Shown here one piece after another: positions 62,416 through 64,000 of a stretch of DNA of 64,000 nt. Under the pieces are notes generated by a model, which saw only the letters and a list, made by a program, of their open reading frames with translations, did not search any database and had not been told where the DNA came from. Positions within the stretch are counted from its first letter, which is position 1. Each line of letters starts with the position of its first letter. The position numbers were made by a program, and so were the translations under genes. This DNA is from Caldisericia bacterium (GTDB lineage: Bacteria; Caldisericota; Caldisericia; JAAYUI01), in contig JAGNLA010000001.1 of NCBI GenBank assembly GCA_017999835.1, positions 186,001 to 250,000 of the forward strand, in the 5' to 3' direction.

Positions 62416-63108
62416 ATGAGAAAAAACATATTTCTTCTGTTAATTTGTCCGATTCTTCTGCTATCGTTCTCCGGATGCGACTACATCAATGAAACAATGG
62501 TTGAAGCGCCAAAACTCATAAACATGAGCCTTGAAGCTGCAAAAATCCTTGCACAGGAAAGAGGGCTTGAACTTGTCGTCACCGACAAGATAGCCTCAGA
62601 CATCGTTGCAAAAGACAGCATCATCTCCCAGGAACCATCGCCAAACACTCTCATAAAGATGTCTCGCGAGGTTTTTGTCACCATCTCGTCTGGCAAGAAA
62701 AATGTAATCCTGCCTAACTACACAGGTAAGAGGTTTGGTCAGGTACAATCTGACGTACTAGAAAAAGGTCTGTCATTTGGTTCAGTGGAAGAGGTTTATT
62801 CAAAATCATCTGATGCTGGCATCGTTATTGATCAATTTCCTGCTCCAGGATCCACTGTAGACCAGAACACTCCAATAATGCTCACCGTCTCTCTCGGATA
62901 CATGATAAAAATGCCCGATGTTATTGGAATAGACTACCAGGAAGCTTCGCAAAAAATTGTAGACGAAGGTTTCAGCGCCGACAGAATCACAACTAAACCA
63001 CTTCACGCAAGATATGTGCCATTCAACGCAGTCGTCAGACAAGACCCTGAACCAGGCGTGATGATCGACCCCAAGTGCCCAATCATGCTTTTCTATAACC
63101 CAAAATGA
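62416..63108 (+). CDS. Lipoprotein with three PASTA domains
   Basis: 230 residues. Lipobox FSGC with Cys21, then three PASTA domains (about 30-95, 96-160, 161-230) with the pattern LINMSLEAAKILAQERGLEL, YTGKRFGQVQSDVLEKG and MPDVIGIDYQEASQKIVDEG. PASTA domains usually sit on Ser/Thr kinases or penicillin-binding proteins and bind muropeptides; here there is no kinase, only a lipid anchor. ATG at 62416 is chosen by its promoter; longer in-frame starts are inside uvrC. ATGA overlap with rpe. Confidence 0.87.
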   Translation: MRKNIFLLLICPILLLSFSGCDYINETMVEAPKLINMSLEAAKILAQERGLELVVTDKIASDIVAKDSIISQEPSPNTLIKMSREVFVTISSGKKNVILPNYTGKRFGQVQSDVLEKGLSFGSVEEVYSKSSDAGIVIDQFPAPGSTVDQNTPIMLTVSLGYMIKMPDVIGIDYQEASQKIVDEGFSADRITTKPLHARYVPFNAVVRQDPEPGVMIDPKCPIMLFYNPK

Positions 63109-63734
63109 CAAAACTAGCTCCATCCATGCTTTCAGCCGATCCGTTGAGGGTTGGAGATGATCTTGCCTCGGTTTGTGCTAACGCTGATCTTGTTCACCTT
63201 GACATAATGGATGGACATTTTGTTCCTAATCTTGCCTTGGGTATGGATGTTTGTGCTGGGATAATAAAAAACAGCACCAAGCCATGTTACTCACATTTGA
63301 TGGTAACCAACCCACAGGACTACCTTGAGAGACTGGTGAACTTTGGCTCTGCTGCCATTGTATGGCATGTGGAGGTGGATATCGACCACTCAAAATATCT
63401 CTCGTTGGTAAAGGCTATGGGCAAAATGACCGGTTTGGCAATCTCGCCTGACACCAACCCCTCAGCTTTGATACCATTTGCCAAAACAATGGACATGGTG
63501 ACAGTCATGTCAGTCTACCCTGGCAGATCTGGCCAAAGTTTTATTACATCAACATTAGACAAAATTAAAACAATCAAGAAGATGGGTAACTTTCTCGTCG
63601 AGGTTGATGGAGGAGTGAACCTTATCAATGCCAAAGAAATTGTGTCTGCTGGCGCAGATATTCTCGTCTCTGGCGCAAGTTTTTTCAAATCAGATGACAG
63701 AGCTTCTTTTGGTAAAGCCATAAGAAGCCTTTAG
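63105..63734 (+). CDS. rpe: Ribulose-phosphate 3-epimerase
   Basis: 209 residues. TIM barrel with LAPSMLSADPLR (active-site Ser), VHLDIMDGHFVPN (metal Asp/His), CYSHLMV, and catalytic Asp in FLVEVDGGVN followed by LVSGASFF. It interconverts ribulose-5-phosphate and xylulose-5-phosphate. Rpe next to PASTA/PrkC-type genes is a common order in Gram-positives. Confidence 0.93.
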   Translation: MTKLAPSMLSADPLRVGDDLASVCANADLVHLDIMDGHFVPNLALGMDVCAGIIKNSTKPCYSHLMVTNPQDYLERLVNFGSAAIVWHVEVDIDHSKYLSLVKAMGKMTGLAISPDTNPSALIPFAKTMDMVTVMSVYPGRSGQSFITSTLDKIKTIKKMGNFLVEVDGGVNLINAKEIVSAGADILVSGASFFKSDDRASFGKAIRSL

Positions 63735-63745
63735 GAGGTCAAATC

Positions 63746-64000
63746 GTGAAAAAAAATTGGATTATCATTGGCTCTATTATACTTGCAATATTATTGGTTG
63801 TAACAGTTGCAATCATCCTCAACGGCAATAAGGCAACCAAGCCAAACGCTTCTCTGACCGGTTTGGTGAGAAATGCCAAAGACTCAACAGTCATCGCTGA
63901 TGCTTCAGTAAGAATTGATTCTGCAGAGACCAAAACAGACAAATCCGGTTCATTCAAACTGGAGGGGCTTTCATCCGGAAAGTACAGCATCTTCATCGCT
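63746..64000 (+). CDS. Exported protein with carboxypeptidase-regulatory-like domain (cut by window end)
   Basis: 85 codons visible. The start is GTG at 63746 behind TAGGAGG. An N-terminal hydrophobic anchor (about 4-26) is followed by LTGLVRNAKDSTVIADASVRI and SGSFKLEGLSSGKYSI, the start of a carboxypeptidase-regulatory-like beta domain of the kind found on surface proteins. The rest of the gene is outside the window. Confidence 0.75.
   Translation, partial: MKKNWIIIGSIILAILLVVTVAIILNGNKATKPNASLTGLVRNAKDSTVIADASVRIDSAETKTDKSGSFKLEGLSSGKYSIFIA

Overview
This is a gene-dense 64 kb stretch of a bacterial chromosome of moderate GC, by eye in the low-to-mid 40s percent. Genes lie in short operons with frequent 4-bp ATGA stop/start overlaps, separated by intrinsic terminators. 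Many promoters close to the sigma-70 consensus are readable, with 16-18 bp spacers. The phylum cannot be named from the sequence. The gene set suggests an anaerobic, little-studied lineage with a decorated envelope: class I Hcp, radical SAM, SelB plus tRNA-Sec, many copper-amine-oxidase-type 'stalk' domains, lipoproteins, and roadblock/MglA proteins. Two initiation modes coexist. Many genes have a strong Shine-Dalgarno (SD). About ten others have none and instead carry a -10 hexamer only 6-8 nt before the ATG, as expected for leaderless mRNAs.

Layout. 0-3 kb: a cut-off radical SAM gene, then two overlapping roadblock genes; the second carries about nine 55-58-residue acidic repeats. 3-12.5 kb: PLP alpha-oxoamine synthase; tRNA-CAT, zinc-ribbon protein, RNase HI and Rho; asparaginase; AlaX; a two-gene unknown unit; a CDF transporter. 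12.5-16.1 kb: hcp, a His-rich two-cluster ferredoxin and an Rrf2 regulator, divergent from a four-helix membrane protein with two H-x13-H pairs. This looks like a nitrosative-stress or redox module. 16.2-23.1 kb: tRNA-Asn, an orphan OmpR-type regulator, then hpf, a DUF4330-like gene, secA, an unknown gene and prfB with its programmed frameshift. 23.2-29 kb: selB, tRNA-Sec, and a K+ uptake operon with two TrkA proteins, a small membrane protein and TrkH. 29-41 kb: small membrane proteins; a lipoprotein, ECF sigma and fabD operon; an AT-rich HEPN-like gene next to an intergenic repeat; class I aldolase; OsmC; a DUF401 permease with a Cys/Met-type PLP enzyme; guaB with a nucleotidyltransferase. 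41-47 kb: two large exported proteins, a C25 (gingipain-type) protease and a 979-residue Ig-like protein, each ending in a stalk domain. 47-54.4 kb: SagB-type nitroreductase; the MglA/MglB pair; three thioredoxin-fold lipoproteins in tandem, the middle one without its CxxC; rsmD-coaD; small genes; a cysteine-desulfurase-like enzyme. 54.4-64 kb: a 2040-residue exported M28 peptidase fused to stalk, BACON-like and TlpA domains, then a small winged-helix gene, uvrC without its usual C-terminus, a PASTA lipoprotein, rpe and a cut-off gene.

How the parts may work together. The housekeeping units (rho, hpf-secA-prfB, rsmD-coaD, fabD, guaB, rpe, uvrC) are conventional. The distinctive parts are the envelope proteins combining protease, stalk and thioredoxin modules, the roadblock/MglA switch components at both ends of the first 49 kb, and the Hcp-ferredoxin-Rrf2-diheme group. 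I found no CRISPR array, transposase, prophage or rRNA gene, and no convincing selenoprotein gene despite SelB and tRNA-Sec.
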